From contig DATDFC010000114.1 of NCBI GenBank assembly GCA_036522815.1, positions 1 to 13,236 on the forward strand: a stretch of DNA of 13,236 nucleotides, read 5' to 3'. Both the position numbers and the translations under genes were made by a program. The notes beneath the pieces were generated by a model that saw only the letters and a program-made list of their open reading frames with translations, ran no database searches and had not been told where the DNA came from. This document shows positions 13,022 to 13,236 of this stretch, piece by piece. Numbering within the stretch: the stretch's first letter is position 1; each line of letters starts with the position of its first letter. The stretch is from AG41 sp036522815. GTDB taxonomy: Bacteria; Gemmatimonadota; Gemmatimonadetes; Gemmatimonadales; GWC2-71-9.

Positions 13022-13236
13022 GTCAGGGCCTCGCGCAGCGTGAACCGTCCCGCGTGCAGGGCGCGTCCCACGATGGCGCCGGCGAGCCCCGCGTCGCGCA
13101 GGCGCCGCAGGTCGTCGAGCGACGCGACCCCGCCCGACACGATCACGTCGAGCCCCCCCCCGAGCGCGGCGATGGCGCGTGCGCCGTCCACGTCGGGCCC
13201 CGCGAGGCTGCCGTCGCGGGCGGCGTCGGTGTAGAT
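13009..13236 (-). CDS. hisA: Phosphoribosyl isomerase HisA, C-terminal 75 residues only
   Basis: This is the TIM-barrel enzyme of histidine biosynthesis that isomerises ProFAR to PRFAR. The visible part begins IYTDAARDGSLAGPDVDG, matching the HisA signature with the catalytic Asp in YTDxxRDG. It then carries the phosphate-binding VIVSGGVASLDDLRRL (31-46) and AIVGRALHAGRFTLREAL (54-71). The 5' part lies beyond the right edge. HisF is less likely, because HisF carries a different loop before its GGV strand and ends differently. Its stop lies 13 nt inside the start of the VWA-like gene, so the two are probably cotranscribed. Confidence 0.9.
   Translation of the reverse strand: MYTDAARDGSLAGPDVDGARAIAALGGGLDVIVSGGVASLDDLRRLRDAGLAGAIVGRALHAGRFTLREALTCTA
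13029..13032 (-). promoter_or_regulatory. Shine-Dalgarno for the VWA-like gene
   Basis: GAGG on the minus strand within the hisA 3' end, 7 nt upstream of the GTG. It supports the overlapping GTG start over any later start. Confidence 0.5.

Noticed and set aside
1..13236. Defence island, prophage, insertion sequence or tRNA gene
   Set aside because: No transposase, integrase, nuclease-helicase defence set, tRNA cloverleaf or terminal inverted repeats were seen. RecG and MazG are standard housekeeping forms.

Overview
The window is a GC-rich, almost gap-free bacterial chromosome segment. It carries eleven genes on the minus strand and one (mazG) on the plus strand. The mixture of housekeeping genes, a signal-peptide-bearing beta-barrel-like protein and a Ser/Thr/Asp-rich lipoprotein suggests a Gram-negative bacterium with an outer membrane. 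A Gemmatimonadota-like organism is my best guess from protein style, but no marker in the window proves it.

Layout, in minus-strand transcription order from the right edge. First cluster: hisA (C-terminal end only), a two-TM von Willebrand A-like membrane protein, ftsY, recG, then after a 98-bp gap asnS. asnS converges tail-to-tail with mazG, with 1 nt between their stops. Second cluster: alr, divergent from mazG across a 62-bp promoter region, then deoB, cdd, a lipoprotein of unknown function, an outer-membrane beta-barrel-like protein, and mtaB, which runs off the left edge. Every junction in the second cluster, and ftsY/recG in the first, is a 4-bp NTGA stop/start overlap (TTGA, ATGA or GTGA). 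This fixes the start codons and implies tight translational coupling.

Functionally these are central genes: D-alanine supply for peptidoglycan (alr), pentose and pyrimidine salvage (deoB, cdd), tRNA A37 thiomethylation (mtaB), NTP pool cleaning (mazG), Asn-tRNA charging (asnS), recombination and fork repair (recG), membrane protein targeting (ftsY) and histidine synthesis (hisA). Three surface or membrane proteins without a known role sit inside these operons: the VWA-like protein, the lipoprotein and the barrel.

I do not see a defence island, mobile element or novel enzyme cluster. What stands out is a dense population of small repeats, most of them inside reading frames. (1) Palindromic elements sit in frame in mtaB (a 28-bp perfect palindrome in the interdomain linker, and a triple-hairpin insertion in the radical-SAM domain) and possibly in deoB. 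(2) Heptamer arrays of the GGGANNN type, plus one octamer array, occur in mazG (twice), the recG-asnS gap, the VWA-like gene and the barrel gene. Three of these are inverted pairs. In the barrel gene the two inverted octamer arms encode both sides of the signal-peptide hydrophobic core. These repeats are the part of the window most worth a genome-wide follow-up.
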